64,000 nt of DNA. Source: Dermacoccus nishinomiyaensis (GTDB lineage Bacteria > Actinomycetota > Actinomycetes > Actinomycetales > Dermatophilaceae). How positions within the stretch are numbered: the stretch's first letter is position 1; the number at the start of each line of letters is the position of its first letter. The notes under the pieces were generated by a model that was given only the letters and a program-made list of their open reading frames with translations, was not told where the DNA came from and searched no databases. The stretch is taken from NCBI RefSeq assembly GCF_900447535.1, contig NZ_UFXX01000001.1:1550001-1614000 (forward strand), given 5' to 3'. This document shows positions 8,614-18,161 of the stretch, piece after piece. The translations under genes were made by a program, and so were the position numbers.

Positions 8614-9942
8614 TCAAGCGTCCGCGAGCGCCCGACGGTGGTTCGTGCGGTGACGTCCGAGCCAGTTCATCGCGGGCGTGACGGTGGAGCCGTGCACGAC
8701 GACGCTGACGATGATGGCGAGGGCGATCGTCGACCACAGCCAGTCGCTGCCCGCGAAGTCGGCGTGCCCCGTCGCGTACGCGATGTAGAAGATCGAGCCG
8801 ATGCCGCGCACGCCGTAGAACGACGTGATCCAGCGCTCCCCCGTCGTCAGGCCGACGGCCTTCGCCGTGTCGTCGCGCCGCCCGAGCAGCGACAGCCACG
8901 CCCCGCCGGGCCTGATGACGAGGATGAGGGCCGCGACGATGACGGCACTGCGCCAATCAGCGTGCGCGAGAACACCGTTCGTCGCCGCCGCGCCGAGCAG
9001 CAGGAGCATGACGAGGGTGAGGATCTGCTCGAGACGTTCGATGAACGCGTGCATGTCCGCGTAGTAACGGTGGCCGCGCTCGGCCTGACGCATCGCCATC
9101 GCCGTGACGAACACGGCGAGGAACCCGTACCCGCCGGCGAGCTCCGTCAGCCCGTACGAGCACATGATCGCCGCGAGCGCGGCGAGCGGCTCACCGGCGT
9201 CGGCGAGGCGATACTTCTTCGCCGGCAGCCGGAAGAACAGCTTGCCGAGCACCCACCCGACGACGAGGCCGACGGCCACGCCGAGCGCGACCTTGCCGAC
9301 GAGTTCCCAACCGAGCCACTTCCACCCCCAGTGCGACGGCGAGCCCTCGCTCGCCCACAGGATCGCGGCGTAGACGAACGGGAACGCGAGACCGTCGTTG
9401 AGACCGGCCTCCGACGTCAGCGCGAACCGCACCTCGTCCGACTCGTCGATCTCGGTGTCCTGCGTCATCTCCTGCGTGGCCTCGGTCTGCGGCCCATCGA
9501 CCTGGACGTCGGAGGCAAGCACCGGGTCCGTCGGGGCGAGCGCCGCGGCGAGCAGCAACGCCGTCGGCGCGGCCAGACCGAGCGTCCAGCCGAGCAGTGA
9601 GACGCCCACGATGCCGAGCGGCATCGCGATGGCGAGCAGACGCCACGTCGGCGCCCACGCGCGCCACGACGTCAGGCTGCGAACGCGCATCGGCCGATCG
9701 AGGGCGAGACCGACACCCATGAGCGCGACGAGCACCGTCGCCTCGGAGGCATGCAGGACGAACGCCTCGTGCTCCTGCGGCGAGAACGTGAACCCCTTCG
9801 GCATCGGTGCGAGGCCGACGAGCGCCCCGACGCCGAGCAGCACCATCGGCGTCGACAAGGGGAAGCGCTCGACGGCGGTCGGGAGGAAGACCGCGAGCAG
9901 CAGCGCGAAGCCGAGCACGATCCAGACGAGGTCAATGGCCAC
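8614..9942 (-). CDS. Cation:proton antiporter (CPA1/NhaP-like)
   Basis: 442 residues from GTG 9942; the frame is open to 10131, but the extra N-terminus is arginine-rich and not hydrophobic, so the internal GTG beginning V-A-I-D-L-V-W-I-V is preferred. About 12-13 membrane helices. The L-A-P-T-D-P-V-L-A-S-D-V segment is the CPA1 ion-binding region with its conserved aspartates, and G-L-N-D-G-L-A-F-P-F follows as in NhaP-type exchangers. It should exchange Na+/K+ for H+ across the membrane. It is upstream of gabD on the same strand, with a gap of 173 bp. Confidence 0.85.
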   Translation of the reverse strand: MAIDLVWIVLGFALLLAVFLPTAVERFPLSTPMVLLGVGALVGLAPMPKGFTFSPQEHEAFVLHASEATVLVALMGVGLALDRPMRVRSLTSWRAWAPTWRLLAIAMPLGIVGVSLLGWTLGLAAPTALLLAAALAPTDPVLASDVQVDGPQTEATQEMTQDTEIDESDEVRFALTSEAGLNDGLAFPFVYAAILWASEGSPSHWGWKWLGWELVGKVALGVAVGLVVGWVLGKLFFRLPAKKYRLADAGEPLAALAAIMCSYGLTELAGGYGFLAVFVTAMAMRQAERGHRYYADMHAFIERLEQILTLVMLLLLGAAATNGVLAHADWRSAVIVAALILVIRPGGAWLSLLGRRDDTAKAVGLTTGERWITSFYGVRGIGSIFYIAYATGHADFAGSDWLWSTIALAIIVSVVVHGSTVTPAMNWLGRHRTNHRRALADA

Positions 9943-10119
9943 GAGACGCCTTCGATTCAGTGGGAGCTCAGGGGGAGGGATTCGCTCGCGACAGTAGGCG
10001 ATGAGCGCACCCGCCGCACGTCGGCGTCCGAGCGCGCACCCCGTCGGCCCTGCGCTGCGCGTCGTGTCCAGCCCGCGTCGCACCTGGGATCCGCGCCGAT
10101 TCGAAGGCCAGCCGGACGC

Positions 10120-10158
10120 ACCACACCCCACCGGGCGAGGGCCAGGGTGGGGTGTGGT
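10120..10158 (-). terminator. Terminator after the PT-repeat surface protein
   Basis: 13-bp perfect inverted repeat (10120-10132 with 10146-10158), 13-nt loop, about 20 nt past the stop at 10180. Confidence 0.8.
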
Positions 10159-10179
10159 CAGCGGTTCAGGACCGCGGTG

Positions 10180-11472
10180 TCACTGCTGAAGGCGACGGCG
10201 AGCGACGACGATGCCGCCGAGCGCACCCGCACCGACGAGACCCGCGACGCCGAGCGAAAGGGCGTTGGTGTCGTCACCCTTGCGGTCGGTCTCGACCTTG
10301 GGGCCCGTGCCGGGCGTGGTCGCAGACGTCGTCGACGTCGTCGTCGTCGGGACGGTCGTGTTGGTCGTCGGCGTCGTCGGAACCGGGGTGGTCGGAGCCG
10401 GCGTCGTCGGAGCCGGCGTCGTCGGAGCCGGGGTGGTCGGGACCGGCGTGGTCGGAACCGGGGTGGTCGGGACCGGCGTCGTCGGAGCCGGCGTGGTCGG
10501 AGCAGGCGTGGTCGGAGCAGGCGTGGTCGGAGCAGGCGTGGTCGGGACCGGCGTCGTCGGGGTGGGAGTCGGCTCGGTCGGCTTCGGCGTCGGCGTCGTG
10601 GGCTCCGGGGTCGGGTCCGTCGGCGTCGGGTCCGTCGGCGGGACGACGATCGACACAGTCTTCGACACGATGCGCTGGCTCGTGCAGACATCGGCGCTCA
10701 GCGTCACCTCGTAGGTACCCGGCTTCGGGAAGGTGACGACGACAGGATCGCCGCTCAGCATCACCGGGTCGAACTCGACCGAGCCGTGCTTCGTGCAGGT
10801 GGCACGCTTGATGCCACCCTTCGTGGCGCCGCCGGAGACCTCGGCACCTTCCGGGAACGACATCGTGTACACGAGCGGCACACCGTACTTGGCGTGCTTG
10901 TTGCGGCCGTACTTCATCTCGTGCTGCGTGCCGGTGACGGAGGGGACGAGGGTCGCGGTCAGGCCGTCCACGGTGTACTCGATGTGCGCGGCGGCGCTCA
11001 CCTTCGGCGCGGGCGCCGGCTTGGCGATGTTGACCGTCGTCGTCTTCTCGACCGTCTGCAGGCCGCCCTCACCGCAGTAGTAGCCGGTGGCCGTGATCGT
11101 GTACGTGCCCGCCTTGCGGTAGGTGTGCGAGTAGCCCGAGGAGACCGAGTCACGGAACGGCGAGGTGGGGCCGGTCGTCTCGCAGGTGAGGCCGGGGCGA
11201 CCGTCGTAGCCGTCTGGGTCGCTGTCGTCGCCGTAGTCGACGAAGAACGCCATCGCGCCGTAGCGGCTCATCGCCTTCCGGCCGTCGTTGGCGTAGTACT
11301 GGACGCCGCTGTCCTTGTAGGCGACGTCGACCGTCTTGCCCGTGGCGGTCGCATCGAGAGTGATCGTCATCGACGGTTCCTGGGCGGCGTTGGCGGCGGG
11401 CGCCACGATCGTGGCGGCGCCGAACAACGACGCGACGGCGACGGCCTTGGTGACACGAATCGCGCGGCTCAT
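10180..11472 (-). CDS. Secreted cell-surface protein with PKD-like domains and PT-repeat stalk
   Basis: 430 residues from ATG 11472, preceded by AGGAGA. Order of parts: Sec signal peptide ending near A-N-A-A-Q (about residue 30); two beta-rich PKD-like domains, recognisable from Y-S-H-T-Y-R-K-A-G-T-Y-T-I and later K-P-G-T-Y-E-V-T-L; a Thr/Pro stalk of about 110 residues built on T-T-P-A/V-P repeats; then a C-terminal hydrophobic helix followed by A-R-R-R. The end resembles sortase substrates, but no LPXTG-type motif is visible, so anchoring is probably by the membrane helix. Cysteines in both domains suggest disulfides. Binding partner unknown. Confidence 0.8.
   Translation of the reverse strand: MSRAIRVTKAVAVASLFGAATIVAPAANAAQEPSMTITLDATATGKTVDVAYKDSGVQYYANDGRKAMSRYGAMAFFVDYGDDSDPDGYDGRPGLTCETTGPTSPFRDSVSSGYSHTYRKAGTYTITATGYYCGEGGLQTVEKTTTVNIAKPAPAPKVSAAAHIEYTVDGLTATLVPSVTGTQHEMKYGRNKHAKYGVPLVYTMSFPEGAEVSGGATKGGIKRATCTKHGSVEFDPVMLSGDPVVVTFPKPGTYEVTLSADVCTSQRIVSKTVSIVVPPTDPTPTDPTPEPTTPTPKPTEPTPTPTTPVPTTPAPTTPAPTTPAPTTPAPTTPVPTTPVPTTPVPTTPAPTTPAPTTPAPTTPVPTTPTTNTTVPTTTTSTTSATTPGTGPKVETDRKGDDTNALSLGVAGLVGAGALGGIVVARRRLQQ
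10376..10555 (-). repeat. 15-bp tandem repeats coding the Thr-Pro stalk
   Basis: Twelve in-register 15-bp units of the form GTCGG-A-R-C-C-G-G-N-G-T-S (plus strand), each coding one T-T-P-A/V-P pentapeptide. A further partial unit follows. The unit length is a multiple of three, so copy-number change would alter stalk length without breaking the frame. Confidence 0.9.
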
Positions 11473-11730
11473 GGGTTCTCCTGAGAATCTGCTGGTCCTG
11501 GTTTCGTCCGCGCGCGCCGCCCGGGATCGATCGACGCAGGCGCAGAGTGCGCGAGCCTCCCGAACCGCAAGCCGACAGGTGCCGGCAGCCATGAGAAGCC
11601 CTCCCGCGCTCACCCTACCCAGCACGGACACGCCGCAGTGAGTTGGGTCAGAAGATTCCCCGAGGGCTCTCTCATACATCCCGTTTCGCCCGTTGCGAGG
11701 GCTGTCACCGTCGGCTGCGAGAATGAGGCC

Positions 11731-13335
11731 ATGCGTCCGTTCGACCCCCACCTGCTGCGCGCCGCGCCCGCCACCCGCCTCCCGGTCGCCGTGCTGGCAC
11801 TGCTGGGCGGCCTCGGCGGCATCGTGGCGATCGCACAGGCCGTGGCGGTGGCGCACCTCGTCGTCGCCGTCGTCGAGGGGCACGCGCTGCTGACGCCGGG
11901 CCTGTGGGTGCTGGCGCTGTTCGCAGCCCGCGGAATGCTCTCCGGCGCAACCGAACTCGCGGCAGCCCACGCGGGTGCACGCGTCTCCGGCGCACTGCGC
12001 GAGGCCGCGATGCGCCGCTGGATGACGCAGACGGCGGACGAACGCCCCGCACCGAGCGCGATGCTGACGATGGCGACGAAGGGTGCCGCCGCCGTCGAGC
12101 CGTACGTTGCGCGCTATCTGCCGGCGCTCGTCACCGCGGGCGTCGTGCCGGTGCTCGCCGTCGTCGCGATGCTGTGGGTCGACTGGCGCAGCGCGCTCAT
12201 CGTCATCGTCACCCTGCCGTTGCTGCCGCTGTTCGCCGCGCTCATCGGCAAGTACACGCAGCGCGCCACGGCGGAACGCTGGGTCGAGACGACGATGCTC
12301 GCCGGTCACTTCGCCGACGTCGTTGCCGGGCTGCCGACGCTCGTCGCATACGGGCGCGGCAACCATCAGGTCGAGCAGGTGCGCAAGGTCGGCGATCGTC
12401 ACCGCAGCGCGACGATGCGGACGCTCCGCATCGCGTTCCTCTCCTCGGCAGCCCTCGACCTGCTCGCGACGATCTCCGTCGCGATGGTCGCTGTCGCCGT
12501 CGGCCTGCGCCTCGCGAACGGCCACGTCTCCCTGCTGACCGGCCTCATGGCGATCCTCATCGCCCCGGAGGCCTACTGGCCGATCCGTCGCGTCGGGCAG
12601 GAGTTCCACGCGGCGGCCGACGGCGTCGAGGCCATCGACTCGCTGCTCGCCGACGAGCGTGAACGCCCCTGGCGCGCCCCCGCACCCGAGACGTCGAGCG
12701 GCCTCGCGCGCGCCATGATGAGTGGCGTCACCTACACCTACCCGGGCCAGAGCGCGCCCGCGATCACGCACACGACGGGAGTCGTCCGCGACGGCCTAAC
12801 GGCCCTCACCGGCCCGAGCGGCTCCGGCAAGTCGACGCTGCTCGAGATCCTCGCCGGCGCGCGCAAGCCCGATTCGGGGCGCCTCGAGGTGCCCAGCACG
12901 CACCTCGTCAGCCAACGTGCGTTCATCGCGCCGATGTCGGTGCGTGCCAACCTCGAGCTCGGCAACGACGCGAGCGTCGACGAGATGCGCACCGCGATGG
13001 CGGCCACGGGGTTCGACGACGTCGTCCTGTCGCTGCCCGACGGGGTGCGAACATCGCTGGGCGACAACGGTTTCGGCTTGTCCGCCGGGCAACGCGCGCG
13101 TCTCGTGCTGACGCGCGCCTGGCTCTCCGGCGCGGCCATGGTGCTGCTCGACGAACCGACCGCCCACCTCGACCCGGCGAGCGCCGCCGACATCCGCTCG
13201 GCCATCGTCGCGCTGAGCAAGCGCAAGCCGGTCGTCGTCGTCACCCATGACGACGCCCTTGCCGCCGCAGCCGACCATCAGTGGCGCGTCTCCGCCCGCT
13301 CACCCCAGCGTTACGAACAGGAGGTGACGGCATGA
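11731..13335 (+). CDS. cydD: Thiol reductant ABC exporter subunit CydD
   Basis: 534 residues from ATG 11731; the frame is open to 11638, but the extension is not membrane-like. N-terminal six-helix ABC exporter domain (to about residue 310), then a nucleotide-binding domain with Walker A G-P-S-G-S-G-K-S-T, signature L-S-A-G-Q-R-A-R-L (a variant of LSGGQ) and Walker B L-L-D-E-P-T-A-H-L-D. With CydC it forms the heterodimer that exports glutathione/cysteine-type thiols and is needed for cytochrome bd assembly. It overlaps cydC by 4 nt. Confidence 0.93.
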   Translation: MRPFDPHLLRAAPATRLPVAVLALLGGLGGIVAIAQAVAVAHLVVAVVEGHALLTPGLWVLALFAARGMLSGATELAAAHAGARVSGALREAAMRRWMTQTADERPAPSAMLTMATKGAAAVEPYVARYLPALVTAGVVPVLAVVAMLWVDWRSALIVIVTLPLLPLFAALIGKYTQRATAERWVETTMLAGHFADVVAGLPTLVAYGRGNHQVEQVRKVGDRHRSATMRTLRIAFLSSAALDLLATISVAMVAVAVGLRLANGHVSLLTGLMAILIAPEAYWPIRRVGQEFHAAADGVEAIDSLLADERERPWRAPAPETSSGLARAMMSGVTYTYPGQSAPAITHTTGVVRDGLTALTGPSGSGKSTLLEILAGARKPDSGRLEVPSTHLVSQRAFIAPMSVRANLELGNDASVDEMRTAMAATGFDDVVLSLPDGVRTSLGDNGFGLSAGQRARLVLTRAWLSGAAMVLLDEPTAHLDPASAADIRSAIVALSKRKPVVVVTHDDALAAAADHQWRVSARSPQRYEQEVTA

Positions 13336-15143
13336 GCAGCGTTGCCTCACAAGCCGATTCGAACAGTGCGTCACGCGAGGGCGTGACACATGCCGATGTG
13401 ACGCCCGACGATGTGGCACCCGCCGACGACGCGCGAGACGGCCTCGCGCGCGCGGGCGGATCGCGCCCGGATCGGCGCCGCCCGCTGCTCGTGCCGGTGC
13501 GCGGCGTCATCATCGCGGGCCTCATCGGCGCTCTCGCGTTCGCCTGCGGCGTGGCGCTGACGGCGACGTCCGGCTGGCTCATCGTGCGCGCGAGCCAGCG
13601 CCCCATCGTCCTCACGCTGCTGACGGCGATCGTCGCGGTGCGCACGTTCGGCATCGGACGCCCCGTCTTCCGGTACGTCGAGCGGCTCGTCTCGCACAAC
13701 GCGGCGCTGGCCGACCTCACCGAGCGGCGCACGGCGGCCTACCGTCAGCTGCTGCCGCTCACGCCCGCCCGGTTGGGCACTCGCCGACGCGCCGATCTGC
13801 TCTCCGGTGTCGTGCGCGATCTCGACGACGAGGTCGACATCCAGGTGCGCGTCATCGTCCCCCTCATCACGACGGTCGGTGCTGCCGCGGTGGCGCTCGT
13901 CGCGACGTTCCTCATCCATCCGCCGGCCGGGTTCGTCATGCTCGGGTTCATCGTCGTCGCGGCGCTCGTCGGGTGGCTGGATCTCGCCCTCGAGCGGCAC
14001 GGGCAGGCGGCGTCCCTCAAGGCGCGCGGCCAGGTCGATCGCGTCGCGCACCTCGTGAGCTCCGGCGCCACCGAACTCGCGGCGATCGGCGCGACGGACG
14101 CTCCGATGGCGTGGCTCGCGCACGCGCAGAAGAACGTCGAGAAGGCCGCGACGGCGCAGGCACGCGGCCGCGCCGCAGGTGTTGCGCTCACGCTCCTCGC
14201 GACGGGCGCCGCCACCCTGCTCATGGCGTGGACGCTCGACGGCGAGGTCAGGTCGGGCGCCATCGACGGGCCGTTCGCCGCGCTGCTGCTGCTGACGCCG
14301 CTGGCGCTGGGCGACGTCGTCGGGCTCATCCCGGACGCGGTCGGTTCGTTCGCGCGCTCGGCCGCGGCCCGGGATCGTCTGCAGGCGCTGCTGACGCAGG
14401 AACCCGCCGTCGCCGCCCGCGGCACGCACGGCGTCGCCGACGGCGCGCCGACGATCGAACTCGACGACGTCACCGCGTCGTGGACGGGCGCGCGCACCGA
14501 CACCGGCCCGCACACGCTGACGATCGCGCCGGGCGAGCATCTCGCCATCACCGGCCCGAACGGGTGCGGCAAGTCGACGCTGCTCGCCGTCCTCGCCCGT
14601 CACCTCGACCCCAGCGGCGGCACCTGCCGCTGGGACGGCGTCGACGTGCGTGATCTCGACGCCGACGCCGTGCGCTCGCGTATCGCGTTCGTCGACGACG
14701 ACCCGCACCTGTTCGCCGGGACGCTTGGCGCCAATCTGCTCCTCGCGCAGCCGGGTGCGAGTGAGGACGAGGTGCGCGCGGCACTGCGTCGCGCCGGCCT
14801 CGGTGGGTGGCTCGACGAGCTCACCGACGGCCTCGACACCCATCTCGGCGAGTACCTCGTCGGCGCCGGTCGTGACGGCGCCGAGACGGCCGGCACGGCG
14901 ACCGAGCGCTCCATCTCCGGCGGCGAACGCGCCCGCCTCGGCATCGCGCGTGCACTGCTGAGCGAACGCCCCGTCATCGCGCTCGACGAACCCGTCGCTC
15001 ACCTCGACGGCCCGACCGCCGACGCCGTCATCCGCGACCTGCTCGAAGCCAGTGACGGGCGCACCGTCGTCATGGTGAGCCACCACCCAGTCGCCTTCGA
15101 TGCGCTCGACCGCGTCGTCGAGTTGGAGTTCGCGCGAGCCTGA
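13332..15143 (+). CDS. cydC: Thiol reductant ABC exporter subunit CydC
   Basis: 603 residues; the ATG overlaps the cydD TGA (ATGA), so translation is coupled. A 50-residue Asp/Ala/Ser-rich cytosolic N-terminal extension precedes the six-helix exporter domain (T-S-G-W-L-I-V-R-A-S is the typical first-helix region). NBD: Walker A G-P-N-G-C-G-K-S-T, signature I-S-G-G-E-R-A-R-L-G, Walker B A-L-D-E-P-V-A-H-L-D. An insertion rich in Gly/Ala/Thr lies just before the signature. Partner of CydD. Confidence 0.93.
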   Translation: MSSVASQADSNSASREGVTHADVTPDDVAPADDARDGLARAGGSRPDRRRPLLVPVRGVIIAGLIGALAFACGVALTATSGWLIVRASQRPIVLTLLTAIVAVRTFGIGRPVFRYVERLVSHNAALADLTERRTAAYRQLLPLTPARLGTRRRADLLSGVVRDLDDEVDIQVRVIVPLITTVGAAAVALVATFLIHPPAGFVMLGFIVVAALVGWLDLALERHGQAASLKARGQVDRVAHLVSSGATELAAIGATDAPMAWLAHAQKNVEKAATAQARGRAAGVALTLLATGAATLLMAWTLDGEVRSGAIDGPFAALLLLTPLALGDVVGLIPDAVGSFARSAAARDRLQALLTQEPAVAARGTHGVADGAPTIELDDVTASWTGARTDTGPHTLTIAPGEHLAITGPNGCGKSTLLAVLARHLDPSGGTCRWDGVDVRDLDADAVRSRIAFVDDDPHLFAGTLGANLLLAQPGASEDEVRAALRRAGLGGWLDELTDGLDTHLGEYLVGAGRDGAETAGTATERSISGGERARLGIARALLSERPVIALDEPVAHLDGPTADAVIRDLLEASDGRTVVMVSHHPVAFDALDRVVELEFARA

Positions 15144-15390
15144 TCGCCTCAGGCCGGTCGGCGTTCGGTGCGTCGATGGACCAGGACGGCGAGCATCGCT
15201 GCCCCTGGGGCAAGAACGCACCGCCGGCGCGGGGGTCGTCGGTTCGCCGAGCACCGTGGTCTCAGGGGGCGACGCGCCGATGGGCAACGCCCGGCGAGTC
15301 AGGGAACGCCCATGGGTTCCTCAGCCCGCGACACGTTGCCCACCAGGATGGACGCGCCGGGGGCGGCGCGTCAGTGGCCTCGCCCAGCCC

Positions 15391-15417
15391 TTGAATCAGC
15401 CCTTGAATCAGCCCCTG
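15391..15417 (-). repeat. 12-bp direct repeat carrying the stop codon of the DivIVA-like gene
   Basis: The minus strand around the stop reads TTC-ARG-GGC-TGA, then TTC-AAG-GGC-TGA, then TTC-AAG-GGC-TGG: three 12-bp units repeating the last codons and stop. The first stop (15408-15410) ends the gene, and the second gives a back-up stop in the same frame. Confidence 0.85.
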
Positions 15418-18161
15418 AAGATGCGACGCAGAATGCCCTTGCGGGACGTGTCGTCCCGCGCCGGCAACGGCTTGGGCGCCTCGATCGTCTCTGGCTGCTT
15501 CACGGCGTCGATCGGCTCGGCTGCGTCGATGGGCTCCGGACGTCCGACACTCCAGGCGTCGTCTTCATCATCACTCGACGGGGCCTGACCGCCGTTCGCG
15601 GCCCGCGTGTCGTCGGAGGCACGTTGCGGCGACGAACTGGCCGCTGCGTCACTGCCCGATCCGTCCACCTGGGGCGCGGGGACGCTGGAGGACGCGTCTG
15701 ACGAGTCACCCACCGTCCGGGCCGTCTCGGCAGACTCTCCCTCTGCAGCGTGGCCTGCAGCCGCGAGGCGTTCGCGCTCGGCCGCGCGGCGGGCGAGTTC
15801 GGCGGCGACGGGCGCCGGGGCGCCCATCGCGTCGCGATCGTCGTGGGGCTCACGCACGCGAGCGACCTCCTCCTTGGCGGGTGCGACTCTGCGAAGCGCC
15901 GCAAATGCCGGCGCGGGCGCCTCGTCGTCTCCCCCGGCGGCTGCGTTACCTGTCACTGACGACTCGTCATCGGGCGCAGCAGCGTGGGCATCGGACGCGG
16001 AGGTCTCGTCACGCGACTCGAACGCCTCACCCACGTGCGCCGACGCCTCGCGACGCGAGCCGGGCACCGCATCACGCGACGTGGGGGTCTCGTCGTGGGA
16101 TGCGCCGGCGTCGTCCACCTGAGCACGCGACGTGCCATCCGCCTCGGGCGACGGCAGGCGCGGCGTCATCGCGGTCGGACCGCTCGGGTGGGCGAAGGGA
16201 TCGAAGTCGTTTCCGGCGTGCGGGTCGAACGCGGCGACCGGCGCCTCGTCGGCAAACGGGTCGTCCGCGGCCACGTCGGAGGGATGAGACGCGACGGCCG
16301 GGTCACGCGACACGATCGGCTCGTCCCACGGCGACGACTCGGTCGTGGCACCGGTCTGCGTCGAAGCGGGAGTAGCGTCGGACGGCGTGCGGTCGAACGC
16401 ACCCCCGTCCATGCCAGCGTGATCGAGGACGGAATCCGCGGCTGCGGGGTCGGCGGCCGAGCCGACGCGGGTCTCATCGAGGTGACGCGGTTCGCTCTGG
16501 TGCTCGGCAACCACGTCGCTGCGGGGCGCCGCCGGCTCGATCGGGGGGATCTCGGAGCCGGCGGGCTCGGCGAAGACCTCGGGCGTGGCGTAGGCGCTGA
16601 ACTCGGGGTGGTAGTGCCCCTCCGCCTGGCGGTCAGCGTCGGACATCGCACGGCGAACATCGCCGCGGGGCAACGGAACCCGATGATCCGTCGCAGGGTA
16701 GGAGATGATCGATTCTTCGCTGACAGGCTCGTGTACGACGGGCACCTCACCTGCGCTCTGGGCCTCTTCGCCCTGCTCATCGACGTGGTTCGCGTCCGCG
16801 GCCGACTCGGTGGACGCGTCGTCGGCAGCGCCGCCCGTCCACGACTGGCCCATCGAAGGACGGATGGTCGCCGCGCGCTGATCGCCCGGCTCGGCCGATC
16901 GCTGGACGTGTTCGATCGTCACGTCTCGCGACGCCTCGTCGCTCCTGTCGTCGCCCTCGTCGGCGGACGCGACCGCGTCGCGGCCAGAATCGTCGTCAGC
17001 GCCCTCGTCGTCGATCAGCTCGTCGCCGGTGGCGGCGAGTCCGCCACCAACAGGGTTCACCTGCGCCGACGCCTGCGACGCCTCGCGTCGGGCCTCGTCG
17101 CGCGCGTCGGCAGCTTCGTCGAGCGGCTCCCCACCGACGGGGTTGATGCCCTGCTGGACGGTCCGTTCGTCGTCGACGGCGTGCCCGTCACCCTCGACGG
17201 CGTCATCGACGACGCGGCCGCCCGCACCTGCCTCGACGACGTGCTCGTCACTGGGGCCGCGCCGCTCTGAGTCGCCCGCGACATCTTCTGCATCGACCAC
17301 ACGCTGGGTGCGGTGATCGTCCTGAGCGCCCGCGTCATCATGCGCACCGAGGAATCCCCTCGCCGGGTCGCCCTCAGACTCGGCGTCGCCAGTCGCGAGA
17401 GCAGGCGCCTCGTGGTCAGCGTGCTCGTCGGCGTCATCCCACGATCCGTCGGGACGCACCCGCGGCACCTGCACGCCGGGCTCGGCGAGCCTCTCGTGAC
17501 GGGTCTCGTCGGTCGGCTCCTCATCCCACGCGCCGTCGGGGCGAACCTGCGGCACGCGCACCCCGGGCTCGCCGAACGAGCCCCCACGCGAGTCGTCGAC
17601 CTGGTCGTAGCCACGCTCTGGGGTGGGCTCCGCGCCACCACGCTGATTGTCGGCGCCAGAACGAACGCCGTCGGTCACCGCGGCGCTCTGCCACTCGTCG
17701 TCGGCCCTGGTGTCACTCTGAACCGCGCCGCGCGGCGCGCCTGACGCGACGGCGAGCGCCGCGGCGTCACGGACACCACCGTCGTCGCGCCGGGGGTCGG
17801 CGAAATCGTCGTCGCTCAACCCACTCGCGGGCTCCCACTCATCGTCGGCGTGGAGCGTCTCGCCGCCGTGCGAACCGGAGGTCTCGGCGGCGAACAGGCG
17901 CTGAGCGACGCGGTCGAGCAGGTCGTCGACGTCGTCCATGTCGTAGCCGCCGTTGACGTCGGCGGCTCGCTCGGGAAACTCCGCCTCCACGACCTCGTGG
18001 GACGTCACGGCGTCGGTGACGCTGCCGTGGCCCTGCTCGAGCGCCGTCAGCGTCGCGATGACACGGTCGAGGAAGTCGTCCACGGCCACCTCGTCGTATC
18101 CCGGCGTGCTGGCCGCGGCGCGGCGAAACTCGGCGTCGTGCACCTCGCGAGCGGTGATCAT
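15408..18161 (-). CDS. Large disordered protein with two N-terminal DivIVA-like repeats
   Basis: 917 residues from ATG 18161 (AAGGGGAT upstream); the frame stays open to 18893 but loses character there. The first ~95 residues contain two copies of a DivIVA-type motif: E-F-x5-T-P-G-Y-D-E-V-A-V-D-D-F-L-D and E-F-x6-N-G-G-Y-D-M-D-D-V-D-D-L-L-D. The remaining ~800 residues are acidic, Asp/Glu/Ala/Ser/His-rich and predicted disordered, with repeated segments such as E-P-G-V-Q-V-P-R-V-R-P-D-G. The extreme C-terminus is basic (K-G-I-L-R-R-I-F-R-G) and could form an amphipathic membrane-binding helix. No coiled coil like that of Wag31 is obvious. A role at poles or septa is an inference from the DivIVA motif only. 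Confidence 0.7.
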   Translation of the reverse strand: MITAREVHDAEFRRAAASTPGYDEVAVDDFLDRVIATLTALEQGHGSVTDAVTSHEVVEAEFPERAADVNGGYDMDDVDDLLDRVAQRLFAAETSGSHGGETLHADDEWEPASGLSDDDFADPRRDDGGVRDAAALAVASGAPRGAVQSDTRADDEWQSAAVTDGVRSGADNQRGGAEPTPERGYDQVDDSRGGSFGEPGVRVPQVRPDGAWDEEPTDETRHERLAEPGVQVPRVRPDGSWDDADEHADHEAPALATGDAESEGDPARGFLGAHDDAGAQDDHRTQRVVDAEDVAGDSERRGPSDEHVVEAGAGGRVVDDAVEGDGHAVDDERTVQQGINPVGGEPLDEAADARDEARREASQASAQVNPVGGGLAATGDELIDDEGADDDSGRDAVASADEGDDRSDEASRDVTIEHVQRSAEPGDQRAATIRPSMGQSWTGGAADDASTESAADANHVDEQGEEAQSAGEVPVVHEPVSEESIISYPATDHRVPLPRGDVRRAMSDADRQAEGHYHPEFSAYATPEVFAEPAGSEIPPIEPAAPRSDVVAEHQSEPRHLDETRVGSAADPAAADSVLDHAGMDGGAFDRTPSDATPASTQTGATTESSPWDEPIVSRDPAVASHPSDVAADDPFADEAPVAAFDPHAGNDFDPFAHPSGPTAMTPRLPSPEADGTSRAQVDDAGASHDETPTSRDAVPGSRREASAHVGEAFESRDETSASDAHAAAPDDESSVTGNAAAGGDDEAPAPAFAALRRVAPAKEEVARVREPHDDRDAMGAPAPVAAELARRAAERERLAAAGHAAEGESAETARTVGDSSDASSSVPAPQVDGSGSDAAASSSPQRASDDTRAANGGQAPSSDDEDDAWSVGRPEPIDAAEPIDAVKQPETIEAPKPLPARDDTSRKGILRRIFRG

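Noticed and set aside
10376-10555. CRISPR or intergenic satellite
   Set aside because: The 15-bp units are in frame inside a protein and code the Thr-Pro stalk.
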